Positions 36,181 to 45,273 of a stretch of DNA of 64,000 bases are shown one piece after another. Within the stretch, counting starts at the first letter, position 1, and each line of letters begins with the position of its first letter. The position numbers were made by a program, and so were the translations under genes. A model generated the notes under the pieces. It had not been told where the DNA came from, ran no database searches, and was given only the letters and a program-made list of their open reading frames with translations. This stretch comes from Bacteroidota bacterium (GTDB lineage: Bacteria > Bacteroidota > Ignavibacteria > Ignavibacteriales > Ignavibacteriaceae): NCBI GenBank assembly GCA_021815405.1, contig JAKAGV010000002.1, positions 1-64,000 on the forward strand, written 5' to 3'.

Positions 36181-37330
36181 TTTTATTCTCCTTATTTTTT
36201 ATTAGATAACTCAGAGTATCCTTCTCTTTTACTATAACAACCAAACACATAAAAATAAAAACGAAAATCCCTCCAACCACAGCCGAAAAAACTATCCTTG
36301 GAGAGGATGCCTTTAACGGAGGAATCGCGGAATCAAGAACCTGCACAGTTGGTAAATCTTTATTCTCTTGTATCAGCTCTTTATAATATTGCTGTTGAAG
36401 CAAAGAGTAAATTTCATTCTGAATTTTCACTTCGCGCAGCAGGTTAGCAAGTTTCTTTCCAAGCTCTGGCACATTTTTAAATGTAACCAAATAATCCTGA
36501 CTGCCCATTTCCATTTTTGCATACTGATCTTTTAACTGATTTAATTTATCCTTCAAAGCAAGTAAAGTTTTATTATCTTCTCGAAAATTATTTTGCAATG
36601 TACCAATTTCAATTTCAGTTTTTACAATTTCTGCTCGTATAGTTGCGGCTGCATCAATTGCAGCATTAACCTGTTCGGGAAGTGAAACGGTTTTGTTCTT
36701 TTCCTGGAAGAACATCAATTCATTTTCAACAGAATCTAATCTTGTCTTTGTCTGAGCAAGCTGTTGCCCAATAAATTCACGAGTCTTCTTAGCAGTGGTG
36801 GTTAATTTATTTCTGTTAATTAAATCAAGTGCTTTAACAAAACTATTTGATAATTCAGCTGAAAGATTTCTTACAGAATCTAGCCTACCGGTAAATACTG
36901 GAAATATTGAGCCGGTTACATTAACACTTAAAGATATAATCCCTTCTTTAGAAACGTCCACATTTAAATTATTGTCTAGCTCTTCGGCAGCTTTATATTT
37001 ATTTGAAGTTTTATAAAAACTTTGAAGATTATTCTTTTCAACTACATAAAGCGCAGCCGAACGGCTTTTCAATATTTGCATATAAAGCTGAGAATTGGAC
37101 GAAGAACCACTTTCAAAAAAGAGATTAGATAGATTCTGTCCGCCTAACAAGCTTTCAAATCCCTGCATCCTTGAACTTTGCTCAGGAGGTAATACAGTTA
37201 CAGTTGAACGATAAGTAACCGGATACACAAAAAAAAGAATTAAGAAAATTAAAACTGCAGAGATAATCGTAGTTTTAAGAATTTTACTCCTATTAGTAAT
37301 AACAATATTTAAAATTTCATGATAGCTCAA
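36173..37330 (-). CDS. Polysaccharide chain-length determinant (Wzz/PCP family)
   Basis: A 385-residue inner-membrane protein with helices near 17-38 and 352-374 bracketing a large periplasmic domain. The central part (about 185-300) is predicted coiled coil (repeated Leu/Lys/Glu pattern). The PPLKASSPR segment before the second helix is the usual PCP motif. It lacks a cytoplasmic tyrosine-kinase domain. It would set polymer length and cooperate with the Wza-like export protein encoded 2 bases upstream. Confidence 0.92.
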   Translation of the reverse strand: MSYHEILNIVITNRSKILKTTIISAVLIFLILFFVYPVTYRSTVTVLPPEQSSRMQGFESLLGGQNLSNLFFESGSSSNSQLYMQILKSRSAALYVVEKNNLQSFYKTSNKYKAAEELDNNLNVDVSKEGIISLSVNVTGSIFPVFTGRLDSVRNLSAELSNSFVKALDLINRNKLTTTAKKTREFIGQQLAQTKTRLDSVENELMFFQEKNKTVSLPEQVNAAIDAAATIRAEIVKTEIEIGTLQNNFREDNKTLLALKDKLNQLKDQYAKMEMGSQDYLVTFKNVPELGKKLANLLREVKIQNEIYSLLQQQYYKELIQENKDLPTVQVLDSAIPPLKASSPRIVFSAVVGGIFVFIFMCLVVIVKEKDTLSYLIKNKENKIV

Positions 37331-37332
37331 TT

Positions 37333-38934
37333 TTATTTCCTTGTAGCTACAATAACTGCAACAGTTGCGGCAATAATAGCGGCAAGCTGTCCTACAACTT
37401 GAAGTGAAGTAGTAAACACGTCCCAGAATCTTGGTGCAGGCGGTTCTTCCGGAACCCAGATAGCATCGCCCGGACTAAGCGAGTTAACCTTATCTGCCTT
37501 TATCCATTCGCCTGTATTCGCTTTGATTACCCTTACTTCACCTTTTTCAGCGCGCCAGCCATATCCACCTGCCATCCGGATATAATCATCAACGGTTAAT
37601 TGTTTTTGATAAATAATATTTCCGGGATTTACAACCTGACCAAGCATTATAACATAATTTTTTGCTTCAGGCACGTTTATTACATCTCCGTTTTTCAATA
37701 CTACATTTTCAGATAAATCATGGTCTCTGAATAATGCATTAAAATCAACAACAACTTTGCCTTTCCGTTGAAGTGACTTGGCTTTGAAATAATTATATTC
37801 GTCATCGGTCATGTCTTTGCGCTGCATTAATTTCAATCTGTCAAATTCAGGATCGTTTTCAACTGTATCTATATTCCTTGTTAATGTTGCATCAATAAGT
37901 GATGCATCTTTTAAGAAACCGCCCGCCTGGTCAATTATGTCAACGAGTGTGGTTTTATCTTCATTAATCTTATAAACTCCCGGAAATTTGACCCAGCCTT
38001 CGACTCGTACAAATTTACCAACAAGATATTGCGGTATCCTCCTGACTAAAATCATATCACCATTATTTAGAACAATGTTTTGATGCAATAGTTCATCATA
38101 GGAAAAATACTTACTAGTTTGTTCTATTCCGCCTGGCTTGAATGAAACAATTTCAATTGTATCTGTTTTGGCTTTGCTTAAGAAGCCTCCGGCTAATTTA
38201 ATTAAATCAGCCGCTGTTTCATCGGGGACATATTCATAAATACCCGGATATTTAACTTCGCCATTAATCGCAACTGTCTTATCTATCTTATCAACAATTA
38301 CTGCATCGCCTTCATGAAGAAGCGGATTATCTTTTCTATCACTAAACCTAAGGTATTTAAGAAAGTCATAAACTTTACTGGTTCTGTCTAACGATTTAAT
38401 TTTTATATCTCGGTAATTGGAAGTTCGCATCAAGCCATATGATTTACCGATAAGATCTATTAATCTGGAATTTCCGGGAAGAACGTAGGATGAAGGATTT
38501 TTAACATCACCGAGAAGAGAAACTGTTATCTTTTTTATTCCAATTAAAGAAATATAAACATCAACATTTTTAAAATATTTGTTTATTGTTAATGTAATTT
38601 TTTCTTTAGCTTCATTAAGTGTCAAATTCCTTAAGTCAACTCCACCAACTTTGGGAATGAAGAGAAACCCATCCTGGTTGATCATCGTATTGTAAGAAAT
38701 ATCTTGGAGCCCGCTAATAGAGATGAAAAATTTATCCCCGGTTCCGACTATATATTCATTAGGATTAACACTTTCATCACCGGAAGTTGAAAAATAATTC
38801 TGTACCTTAGAAGAATCTATCGGTGCGGAAAATATCCGCTCGCTGTAATCCGGTAAATTTTGTGAATATCCAGAATTGCAAATAAATACCGACATGAAAA
38901 CGATTAATAAAGCTACTTTGTTCAAAGTCTCCAA
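37333..38934 (-). CDS. Polysaccharide export protein (Wza-like, SLBB repeats)
   Basis: A 533-residue exported protein with a signal peptide (about 1-24). A polysaccharide-export domain (about 55-150, YIVGTGDKFFISISG) is followed by several SLBB beta-grasp repeats (VAINGEVKYPGIYEY, VRVEGWVKFPGVYKI, VIMLGQVVNPGNI). A hydrophobic helix closes the protein (about 510-530), suited to span the outer membrane as in Wza. There is no lipobox Cys at the cleavage site. It opens the polysaccharide synthesis genes and is followed by wzz. Confidence 0.92.
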   Translation of the reverse strand: METLNKVALLIVFMSVFICNSGYSQNLPDYSERIFSAPIDSSKVQNYFSTSGDESVNPNEYIVGTGDKFFISISGLQDISYNTMINQDGFLFIPKVGGVDLRNLTLNEAKEKITLTINKYFKNVDVYISLIGIKKITVSLLGDVKNPSSYVLPGNSRLIDLIGKSYGLMRTSNYRDIKIKSLDRTSKVYDFLKYLRFSDRKDNPLLHEGDAVIVDKIDKTVAINGEVKYPGIYEYVPDETAADLIKLAGGFLSKAKTDTIEIVSFKPGGIEQTSKYFSYDELLHQNIVLNNGDMILVRRIPQYLVGKFVRVEGWVKFPGVYKINEDKTTLVDIIDQAGGFLKDASLIDATLTRNIDTVENDPEFDRLKLMQRKDMTDDEYNYFKAKSLQRKGKVVVDFNALFRDHDLSENVVLKNGDVINVPEAKNYVIMLGQVVNPGNIIYQKQLTVDDYIRMAGGYGWRAEKGEVRVIKANTGEWIKADKVNSLSPGDAIWVPEEPPAPRFWDVFTTSLQVVGQLAAIIAATVAVIVATRK

Positions 38935-38979
38935 TTACATAAAATGAATATTGAAAAATTAGGAAATATCACAGCCACT

Positions 38980-39843
38980 TCAAATCTTCAAACTGATTTT
39001 TCGAAGAGAAAATAAACTGACTAAACTTCCGATAACAGGACCAACAGCCAAAGCCACAATTAAAAAGTAGGGATTATCAAAATTCAGCAGCTTATGGATT
39101 TCCAATATGCCTTGAGAATAATGACCAATAACATAAAATATTCCTAATGAAATGAGTCCTGCAAGAAGACCAATTAGGACGCAATTTAAAACAATTGGCA
39201 TTTTTATGGTTGAAAGTTTTGCACCTACCAGCTTCATCGATTCCAGCTCTTCGTATTTTGATTTCGTAACAAGCTTCACTGTACTGAAGACAATGTAGAT
39301 AGAAATAAAAAAAAGAATCCCTGTAAACGCAAAAATATAAGTCTGAATTCTTTTAATGAATGAAAGAATTTTGTAAACAAATTCCTGTTGGAATACAACA
39401 TCATCCACGCCATTGTAAGCACCTATTACTTCAACAATCTTATTTATCGAATCTTTCTCGACATAACCTTCTTTTAATGTAATTAAGAATGAAGCAGGGA
39501 GCGGATTGTAATCCAGCACTCTCCTGAAATCTTCACCTGTTTCTTTTATGAAATCCCTTGCCGCCTGGTTTTTATCAATATAACTTATCGTATTTATGAA
39601 AGAATTCCTTTTGATTTTTGTCTGAAGCCGGCTTATCTGATCACTCGACAGCGTGTCTTTCAAAAAAACATTTATGCTGACATTCTGCTTGATGTTTTTT
39701 TGCATTTCATTTGAAAGCATTATCGAGACTAAAGACGCGGTTATTAAGAATACTGAAATGCTCATTGAAATAAGTGAAAGGAAAAAGGATGACTTTGCAC
39801 GTCCGATTAGTTTGATGGATTCTTTCAGCCAGAAAAATATCAT
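38980..39843 (-). CDS. ftsX: Cell division permease FtsX
   Basis: A 287-residue inner-membrane protein: one N-terminal helix (about 20-42), a periplasmic domain (about 45-160, with IDKNQAARDFIKETG) and three C-terminal helices, the FtsX plan. With FtsE it forms an ABC-type complex that activates septal peptidoglycan hydrolases. FtsE is not in the window. The FVYKILSFIKRIQTYIF and SKYEELESMKLVGA segments are conserved in the family. It is the first gene of the long minus-strand run leading into the polysaccharide genes, 45 bases before the Wza-like gene. Confidence 0.9.
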   Translation of the reverse strand: MIFFWLKESIKLIGRAKSSFFLSLISMSISVFLITASLVSIMLSNEMQKNIKQNVSINVFLKDTLSSDQISRLQTKIKRNSFINTISYIDKNQAARDFIKETGEDFRRVLDYNPLPASFLITLKEGYVEKDSINKIVEVIGAYNGVDDVVFQQEFVYKILSFIKRIQTYIFAFTGILFFISIYIVFSTVKLVTKSKYEELESMKLVGAKLSTIKMPIVLNCVLIGLLAGLISLGIFYVIGHYSQGILEIHKLLNFDNPYFLIVALAVGPVIGSLVSLFSLRKISLKI

Positions 39844-39914
39844 TTAGTTTAATTCAATGTAAAATTTTATTATGGCAAATTTACTGATTTATATAACTTC
39901 CCCAAATACAGAAA

Positions 39915-40529
39915 TTAAAAATTCGATTCGTCTATCCATTTTGTTATCAGCCATTTATTAGTCGAAGGATCTTTCTTTAATGTCATATTTACCCTGCCAT
40001 CTATTCTTTCTACATCAGTTGGATTAAATGTAATAGTCAGGTTAAATCCGCGAACAATAGTTGCAGAAGTTGAATCAGCGCTGGATAAAACAATGTTATT
40101 CCAAATTAAATCAAGCCGTTGTGAATTTTGAAATAATCCGTAGGTGGTTTTCATTTCATCGTCTCTTCCCCAGGAAACATCAATCCCCTGGTCGTAATCG
40201 TGGTAGGTAAAAATAAAGTCCTGACTTATCAGTCTTCCATAAATAACAGTGTCTTTAAACGTGTAAGCGTACTGGAAATTTTGGAAAACACCATCAGTGG
40301 TTGTTTGATCTGATAATGCTGATGAAGAATTGCCGGCACTTTCATCCAGAGCCGGCGCAAATGGATTGCGGCAGCCCGCAAGCATAAGTAAAATTAAGAC
40401 CGGCAGTAGTTTAAGAGACGGAGTGATGAAATAATGGAATGATGAAGTATATCGTCTGGCATTTTTACCGCGATACTCCATAACTCCATTATTCCAATAC
40501 TCAAATATTTTTTTATAAATGCAACTCAT
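39915..40529 (-). CDS. Putative lipoprotein
   Basis: A protein of up to 204 residues with lipobox LMLAGC (Cys at about 53). The rest is a soluble domain of about 150 residues, rich in Thr and Asp, without a recognised family. The first 40 codons lie in a palindromic DNA element (40415-40505), so the true start is uncertain: Met17 (40481) is a better candidate than Met1. The upstream gene is also a lipoprotein of similar size, and both contain secretory-domain folds that may be related (the KWLITKWID and SIWSIYYWQD endings look alike). Confidence 0.7.
   Translation of the reverse strand: MSCIYKKIFEYWNNGVMEYRGKNARRYTSSFHYFITPSLKLLPVLILLMLAGCRNPFAPALDESAGNSSSALSDQTTTDGVFQNFQYAYTFKDTVIYGRLISQDFIFTYHDYDQGIDVSWGRDDEMKTTYGLFQNSQRLDLIWNNIVLSSADSTSATIVRGFNLTITFNPTDVERIDGRVNMTLKKDPSTNKWLITKWIDESNF
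40415..40505. repeat. Imperfect palindrome over the lipoprotein start
   Basis: The left arm (40415-40450, with GGAGTGATGAAATAATGG) and the right arm (40473-40505, with CCATAACTCCATTATTCC) are partial reverse complements around a short loop. The wording GGAATAATGGAGT is a repeat type often seen in Bacteroidota intergenic DNA, from memory. Here it overlaps the 5' end of the lipoprotein gene and supplies part of its coding sequence. Confidence 0.55.
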
Positions 40530-40546
40530 ACATCATCTATTAGAAT

Positions 40547-41125
40547 TTAATAGTACGTCCTCCCTTTCAAATCGCTCCAACTTGGCAGGTTGGTACTTTT
40601 GGTATCCTGCCAATAATAGATACTCCAAATTGAGCGAGAATCCCTTATCATATTGAATTGTAATTCACCTTGATAGTTTTGCGGAAAAGTCGGATCATTC
40701 GTCGGTACTGTAAGGAAATAAGAAGCTGTATAAACCAAGCTATCACCTTGCGGACTTTCAGATACATTTGAAAGCGTTAAAGTAATCGGCATATCCTGTG
40801 GTATTTTTGTTGTTAAATTATCAAAGTATTGCTGCTCATTCTTCTTTCCCCAATTTTCTGAAAGTGATGGGTATTGAGCTATTGCAGCACTTGACGGTGA
40901 AAAATAAAAAACTCTATGAGAGAAGGAAGAGTCAGACAAGCAAGAAAGATAATTTACATCGCTTTTATCCTTAAGTGAGTTTATGAGATTCGTAATCAAG
41001 ATATCCGGTGTAATTGCCTGCTGATAATCAGAGCGGGGCTGGGTAGGCGCTTGTGCTGTACGAGTTGTAAAAAGCTCGCATCCACTAAGAAGCAATGGAA
41101 TAAATATCAGTATAAGCCACTTCAT
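40547..41125 (-). CDS. Putative lipoprotein
   Basis: A 192-residue protein with a clean lipoprotein signal (MKWLILIFIPLLLSGC, Cys16). The mature part is a small alpha+beta domain; SLKDKSDVNYLSCLSD and a late SIWSIYYWQD recall NTF2-like or nuclear-transport-like folds, which is a guess. Function is unknown; it is likely anchored in the membrane. It shares a 4-base overlap with the methyltransferase gene upstream and precedes another lipoprotein, so all three may be one unit. Confidence 0.78.
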   Translation of the reverse strand: MKWLILIFIPLLLSGCELFTTRTAQAPTQPRSDYQQAITPDILITNLINSLKDKSDVNYLSCLSDSSFSHRVFYFSPSSAAIAQYPSLSENWGKKNEQQYFDNLTTKIPQDMPITLTLSNVSESPQGDSLVYTASYFLTVPTNDPTFPQNYQGELQFNMIRDSRSIWSIYYWQDTKSTNLPSWSDLKGRTYY

Positions 41126-41856
41126 TTATGAGCAATTATAATAATTCTCGGAGAAGTATTAAGGTCAAAATTATTTCCGCTGTAATCTCCAAAGTTATTT
41201 TGAGTTCTAAATCCTGCTGAAGTAATAAATCCGGATAATTCATCCTTACTATACAACTTTACCGACTCGTGATAAATTCTTTCGATTCCGTTTTTTCGAA
41301 TCGAAATTTGTTTAATTACACGGTCATTTTCAATTCTTCTTTTCTGAGAGATAAACCTATCACGATATTCGACATTTGTTTCCGGGACTAAATTACTTTC
41401 AACAAAATTCCGGTTAAGGAAATCAATTACAAAGTATCCGCCTGATGTTAAATGTTCGTATGCATTTTTTATCAGTAAAAAGTTTTCCTCATCATTTTCA
41501 AAATATCCGAAACTGGTAAAGAGGTTTACCACGAGCGAATAATCATTAGTTAAAGTAAAATGTCTGACATCAGAACGGATGAAATTTATTTTCAAATTTT
41601 CTTCCGCCGCCGCCTGGCAAGCGATCGATAATAAATTTTTGCTTAAATCAATTGCAGTAACGTAGAATCCTCTGCGGGCAAATAGAATGGAATGCCTGCC
41701 CGTTCCGCAAGCCATATCCAGTACTTTCGAAGCGGATTTTATTCTTATGTTATTTAAGATTAGATCGACAAGCCTGCCGGCTTCTTTTTCATTTCTGTTT
41801 CGATAGACTATTAAATATTCATCTGTATCGAACCAGTCTTTATACCATTCATCCAT
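41122..41856 (-). CDS. Class I SAM-dependent methyltransferase
   Basis: A 244-residue cytosolic enzyme. The SAM site is VLDMACGTGRHSILFARRG (about 42-60), followed by the acidic VTAIDLS and a VVNLFTSFGYF motif IV. The N-terminal DEWYKDWFD and the overall plan match small bacterial methyltransferases of unknown substrate. It overlaps recR by one base, and its own stop overlaps the next lipoprotein start. No evidence indicates what it methylates. Confidence 0.85.
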   Translation of the reverse strand: MDEWYKDWFDTDEYLIVYRNRNEKEAGRLVDLILNNIRIKSASKVLDMACGTGRHSILFARRGFYVTAIDLSKNLLSIACQAAAEENLKINFIRSDVRHFTLTNDYSLVVNLFTSFGYFENDEENFLLIKNAYEHLTSGGYFVIDFLNRNFVESNLVPETNVEYRDRFISQKRRIENDRVIKQISIRKNGIERIYHESVKLYSKDELSGFITSAGFRTQNNFGDYSGNNFDLNTSPRIIIIAHK

Positions 41857-42452
41857 TAAAGTTCTATTCTTCCCAGCATCGCTCTTCCGATTGTAGCTTC
41901 ATCAGCAAATTCAAGATCACCGCCAACCGGAAGCCCGCGAGCGATTCTCGAAACTTTTACACCAAGTGGTTTAAGCAACTTGGCAAGATAAAGAGTTGTT
42001 GTCTCCCCTTCCGTATCAGGATTCAATGCCAAAATAATTTCGCGAATATCTTCTTTATGAAATCTTTGTATTAGTTCTTTAATCCGCAAAGATTCAGCTG
42101 TTATTCCTGAAAGCGGCGAAAGAACTCCACCTAAGACATGGTAAAGTCCGTTAAATTCATTAGTTTTTTCAATTGCAAGTACATCGCTTGCATCTTCAAC
42201 CACACAGACGATTGATTTATCCCGTTTTTCACTTCGGCAAATTTCACAAAGTTCTTCTTCAGAAAGATTAAAGCACCGTGAGCAAAACCGCAGTTTAGAT
42301 TTTAACTCCAAAATTGCTTTAACAAGGTTGTCAACAGAATCTTTTTCTGATTTTAAGATATGAAGTGCCAGCCGCTGCGCAGTTTTTCGTCCAATTCCAG
42401 GCAGCTTATTTAATTCTTCAATAGCAACAACTAATGGCTCTGCTATCTGCAC
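41856..42452 (-). CDS. recR: Recombination mediator RecR
   Basis: A 198-residue protein of standard length. It has the N-terminal HhH region (LNKLPGIGRKTAQRLALHIL, 14-33), a four-Cys zinc finger (CSRCFNLSEEELCEIC) and a Toprim domain (VCVVEDASDVLAIEKTNEF). With RecF and RecO it helps load RecA at gaps. It follows ybaB by 2 bases, the usual arrangement, though dnaX, often the next neighbour, is absent here. Confidence 0.97.
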   Translation of the reverse strand: MQIAEPLVVAIEELNKLPGIGRKTAQRLALHILKSEKDSVDNLVKAILELKSKLRFCSRCFNLSEEELCEICRSEKRDKSIVCVVEDASDVLAIEKTNEFNGLYHVLGGVLSPLSGITAESLRIKELIQRFHKEDIREIILALNPDTEGETTTLYLAKLLKPLGVKVSRIARGLPVGGDLEFADEATIGRAMLGRIEL

Positions 42453-42454
42453 GA

Positions 42455-42781
42455 TTAAAATCCAGGTATATTTAGTCCTGGAGGAAGCATACCTTTGGTG
42501 ACTTTTGCCATTTCCTCTTCTGCTAATTTATTTGCCGATTGAAGCGCTTTATTAACAGCCGCAACAACCAAATCTTCAAGAATTTCTTTTTCATCAGATT
42601 TGATGACCTGTGGGTCAATCTCCAATGAGACTAATTCTTTATTTCCGTTTGCAGTTGCTTTTATCATTCCGCCGCCTGCTTCTTCGCTTACCGTTAAATC
42701 TCCAAGCTTGCTTTGAACTTTCTGCATCTCTTCCTGCATTTTCTGAACCTGCTTCAACATTCCTTGCATTCCGCCCTTCAT
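42455..42781 (-). CDS. Nucleoid-associated protein YbaB/EbfC family
   Basis: A 108-residue protein: an N-terminal coiled-coil rich in Met, Gln and Lys (MLKQVQKMQEEMQKVQSKL) and the conserved beta-sheet (VSLEIDPQVIKSDEKEILED), ending in LPPGLNIPGF. It binds DNA as a tweezer-like dimer. A strong AGGAGG lies just upstream of the ATG. Together with recR it forms the classical ybaB-recR pair. It is divergent from the purC-like operon, sharing a 141-base promoter region. Confidence 0.95.
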   Translation of the reverse strand: MKGGMQGMLKQVQKMQEEMQKVQSKLGDLTVSEEAGGGMIKATANGNKELVSLEIDPQVIKSDEKEILEDLVVAAVNKALQSANKLAEEEMAKVTKGMLPPGLNIPGF

Positions 42782-42861
42782 TAGGTGCCTCCTGTCTACT
42801 TTAATCTACACTTTTTAATAAATTATTGTTTTTTATTTTCTGGTAAATATAATATTTTCGA

Positions 42862-42889
42862 TTGACTTTTTATACCTATTTTTTATAAT
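42862..42889 (+). promoter_or_regulatory. Sigma-70-type promoter of the plus-strand operon
   Basis: TTGACT (42862-42867) and a perfect TATAAT (42884-42889) are separated by 16 bases. They lie 34 bases before the TTG start of the PurC-like gene, leaving room for a short leader with AGAGGA. It is one of the best promoter matches I noticed in the window. Confidence 0.65.
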
Positions 42890-42922
42890 TTCAATGCATA
42901 AAATTCAGAGGATAAATAAGCG

Positions 42923-43636
42923 TTGAACAAAATCAACGGGTTTAATCATAGTGAAGAGGAAATTTCGAATTCCGGCAAAGATCTTTTTTTTGACGAAAAG
43001 GATTATCTTGTTGTTGAATACGAAGATGCTATTCCTATAAACAGCGACAAGAAAATTAAGATTAAAAATCTTGGTGAAAAGTTTGCATCTATAAATTCTT
43101 TTTTCTTTGATTATTTAAAAGAGTATCACATTCCAGCAGGCTTCCTTCGAAGCAATGGTAAAAACTCTCTTAAGTTAATCAAACATAAACGATTTCCTTT
43201 CGCTATAAAATTATTGAATGTTGCTGATAAAAGGACAGCCAAAATTTTTGGTATAAAAGAAGGCGAAGTACTAAATCTTCCTATTTTTGAAATTCATACC
43301 GGTAACGGAAAAGATTCAATGGTTTCCGAAAGTCATTTAATTGCTTTCGACCTTTGCTCGGTAGAACAATTAAAATTAATAAACAGAATTTGCTCTAAGG
43401 TTAACGCAGTGCTAAAATCTTTCTTTGAAAGACGCGGTTACATTTTGGCAGAAGCGACTTGCCATTTTGGTAAATATGACGATAAGATTTTTTTAGTGGA
43501 TGACTTTACTCCCAAAAGTTTGAAAATTATTCCGATTAATAAAGAAGAAAAACTAATCGATCCTTACAAATTTTCTACTTCCGCCGAAATTAAGCACTAC
43601 ACAGACCATCTTTTCAATATAATGAGTGCTCAATAA
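42923..43636 (+). CDS. Divergent PurC (SAICAR synthetase)-like protein
   Basis: A 237-residue protein aligned along its length with PurC, which joins CAIR and aspartate. Matches include the start region (SGKDLFFDEKDYLVVEY), GEKFASINSFFFDYLKE, IFGIKEGEVLNLPIFEI, MVSES and FERRGYILAEA. Key signatures are altered: the VDFKLEFG block is EATCHFG (its Lys is gone), GDEFSPD is VDDFTPK, and the RNRAAGS region is KLLNVADK. It may therefore be inactive or changed in substrate. The start is TTG, supported by AGAGGA. Purine context is clear because purS and purQ follow three genes later. Confidence 0.72.
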   Translation: MNKINGFNHSEEEISNSGKDLFFDEKDYLVVEYEDAIPINSDKKIKIKNLGEKFASINSFFFDYLKEYHIPAGFLRSNGKNSLKLIKHKRFPFAIKLLNVADKRTAKIFGIKEGEVLNLPIFEIHTGNGKDSMVSESHLIAFDLCSVEQLKLINRICSKVNAVLKSFFERRGYILAEATCHFGKYDDKIFLVDDFTPKSLKIIPINKEEKLIDPYKFSTSAEIKHYTDHLFNIMSAQ

Positions 43637-43639
43637 AAG

Positions 43640-44290
43640 ATGTTTGCAAAATACGGATATTCTACTTTAAGAATAATTGCTATAACTACGTTCTTACTTA
43701 CATTGATCAGCTATTTTGTTAGTAATGAAATTATTAAATCACTTATAATTTTAATCCCTCTGATCTTCCTTTTATTTTCTTTGTACTTTTTTAGAGATCC
43801 GGAAAGAAGCTCACCGCAAAAAGATAATGTTATTGTGTCGCCTGCAGACGGTAAGGTGCTTTTTGTTAAAGATGTTTTAGATAACAAATTCATCAACGCA
43901 AAAGCAAAGCAAATTTCTATTTTTATGTCCCCTTTTAACGTGCATGTTAACCGCATTCCAATCAACGGAAAGATTGAATACTTACAATATTATAATGGTA
44001 AGTTTATTTCTGCATTCAAAGATAAAGCTTCTGAAGAAAATGAACGTGCCGAGTTTGGTATTATGAGCAAGTACGGTAAAATATTTTTTACTCAAGTTGC
44101 CGGATTTATTGCAAGAAGGATTATATATGAAATCAAAATCGGCGATTTGGTAGAAGCAGGTAATAGATTCGGAATGATTAAGTTCGGCAGCCGCGTTGAT
44201 GTTGTAGTTCCTGCAAAATGGCTGGCAAAAGTAAATAAAGGAGACCGTGTCACAGCGGGAGAAACAATTTTATTCGAGTTTGAAAATTGA
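43640..44290 (+). CDS. psd: Phosphatidylserine decarboxylase, short (PSD-A) type
   Basis: A 216-residue proenzyme. Two membrane helices (about 9-50) precede the catalytic domain, which contains FRDPERSSP, VSPADGKV and MSPFNVHVNR. Self-cleavage is expected at Gly183-Ser184 (KFGSRVDV), giving a beta chain of 183 and an alpha chain of 33 residues with a pyruvoyl group. The product is phosphatidylethanolamine. It is 3 bases from the purC-like gene and overlaps pssA, the preceding step of the pathway. Confidence 0.95.
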   Translation: MFAKYGYSTLRIIAITTFLLTLISYFVSNEIIKSLIILIPLIFLLFSLYFFRDPERSSPQKDNVIVSPADGKVLFVKDVLDNKFINAKAKQISIFMSPFNVHVNRIPINGKIEYLQYYNGKFISAFKDKASEENERAEFGIMSKYGKIFFTQVAGFIARRIIYEIKIGDLVEAGNRFGMIKFGSRVDVVVPAKWLAKVNKGDRVTAGETILFEFEN

Positions 44291-45012
44291 TAAAGAATCG
44301 TTTTAGGATTACTCCATCAGTAATTCCAAACTTATTTACCGCAATGAATATGTTTTGCGGCTTTCTCTCAATAATAAATGCAAGCGAGGGGAAATATTTT
44401 TACTCTGCGCTACTGATAATTATTGCTGCATTGTTCGATGCACTTGACGGTATTATGGCAAGGCTTACTCATTCCAGTAGTGAGCTTGGAGTTGAACTTG
44501 ATTCACTTTCAGATTTAGTTAGTTTCGGCGCCGCTCCATCATTTTTGATTTTCAAAACTCAGTTGATAAATTACAATTCAATAGGTATTATAATCAGCTC
44601 ATTGCTAATGATTGCCGGCGGTTTCAGGCTTGCAAGGTTCAACGTTCAGCTTGTGGGATTTGAAAAAGCATACTTTAAAGGTTTGCCAATTCCATCTGCC
44701 GCAATAACCGTTGCTGCTTTTGTTCTTGAATATTATAAAAACGGCTCTGGCTTTGCATATCCTTATTCTTCAATTACAATTCCAATGATCTTCGTTCTTG
44801 CCTTTCTTATGGTTAGTACTATAAAATATGATACTCTCCCAAAATTTTCATTAAAAGGGATAAAAGAAAAGCCTTTTCACTTTGGTTTTGTTATTGTTTG
44901 CATAATTATTTTAATTGTAACATCCGGCAAGGCTCTATTCTTTATCTTTGTTTTCATCATCTTATTTGGTATTTTTCGTCATCTTTTTTATGTACTTGCG
45001 AAAAAATTTTGA
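44287..45012 (+). CDS. pssA: CDP-diacylglycerol-serine O-phosphatidyltransferase
   Basis: A 241-residue membrane enzyme with about eight hydrophobic helices. The CDP-alcohol phosphotransferase motif is complete: DALDGIMARLTH followed by GVELDSLSD, giving DxxDGxxAR...G...D...D. It makes phosphatidylserine, which Psd then decarboxylates, so the two genes form a phosphatidylethanolamine pair. The TTG start overlaps the psd stop codon, implying coupled translation. Confidence 0.95.
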   Translation: MIKNRFRITPSVIPNLFTAMNMFCGFLSIINASEGKYFYSALLIIIAALFDALDGIMARLTHSSSELGVELDSLSDLVSFGAAPSFLIFKTQLINYNSIGIIISSLLMIAGGFRLARFNVQLVGFEKAYFKGLPIPSAAITVAAFVLEYYKNGSGFAYPYSSITIPMIFVLAFLMVSTIKYDTLPKFSLKGIKEKPFHFGFVIVCIIILIVTSGKALFFIFVFIILFGIFRHLFYVLAKKF

Positions 45013-45021
45013 GTTGATAAT

Positions 45022-45273
45022 TTGTTCAAAGCTAAAGTTCTAATTAAAAGACGACCATCAATACTAGATCCTCAAGGTAAAGCTGTTGAAAAAGGTGCTA
45101 TGCACTTAGGCTTAACCAATATTAAGGATACACGAATTGGTAAATTCATCGAGTTTACTGTTGATACCAACAACAAGCAAGCAGCAGAGAAAGAAGTGAA
45201 TGATTACTGCTACAAACTGCTTGCAAATCCGATTATGGAAGACTACGAGTTTACACTGGAAGATGTAAAATGA
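45022..45273 (+). CDS. purS: Phosphoribosylformylglycinamidine synthase subunit PurS
   Basis: An 83-residue protein, the normal length for Pur[21 protein letters not shown] and the C-terminal [16 protein letters not shown] match the family closely. PurS bridges PurL and PurQ in the three-subunit FGAM synthase of bacteria without the long PurL. The start is TTG, with a weak upstream site. It overlaps purQ by four bases. PurL is not in the window. Confidence 0.94.
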   Translation: MFKAKVLIKRRPSILDPQGKAVEKGAMHLGLTNIKDTRIGKFIEFTVDTNNKQAAEKEVNDYCYKLLANPIMEDYEFTLEDVK

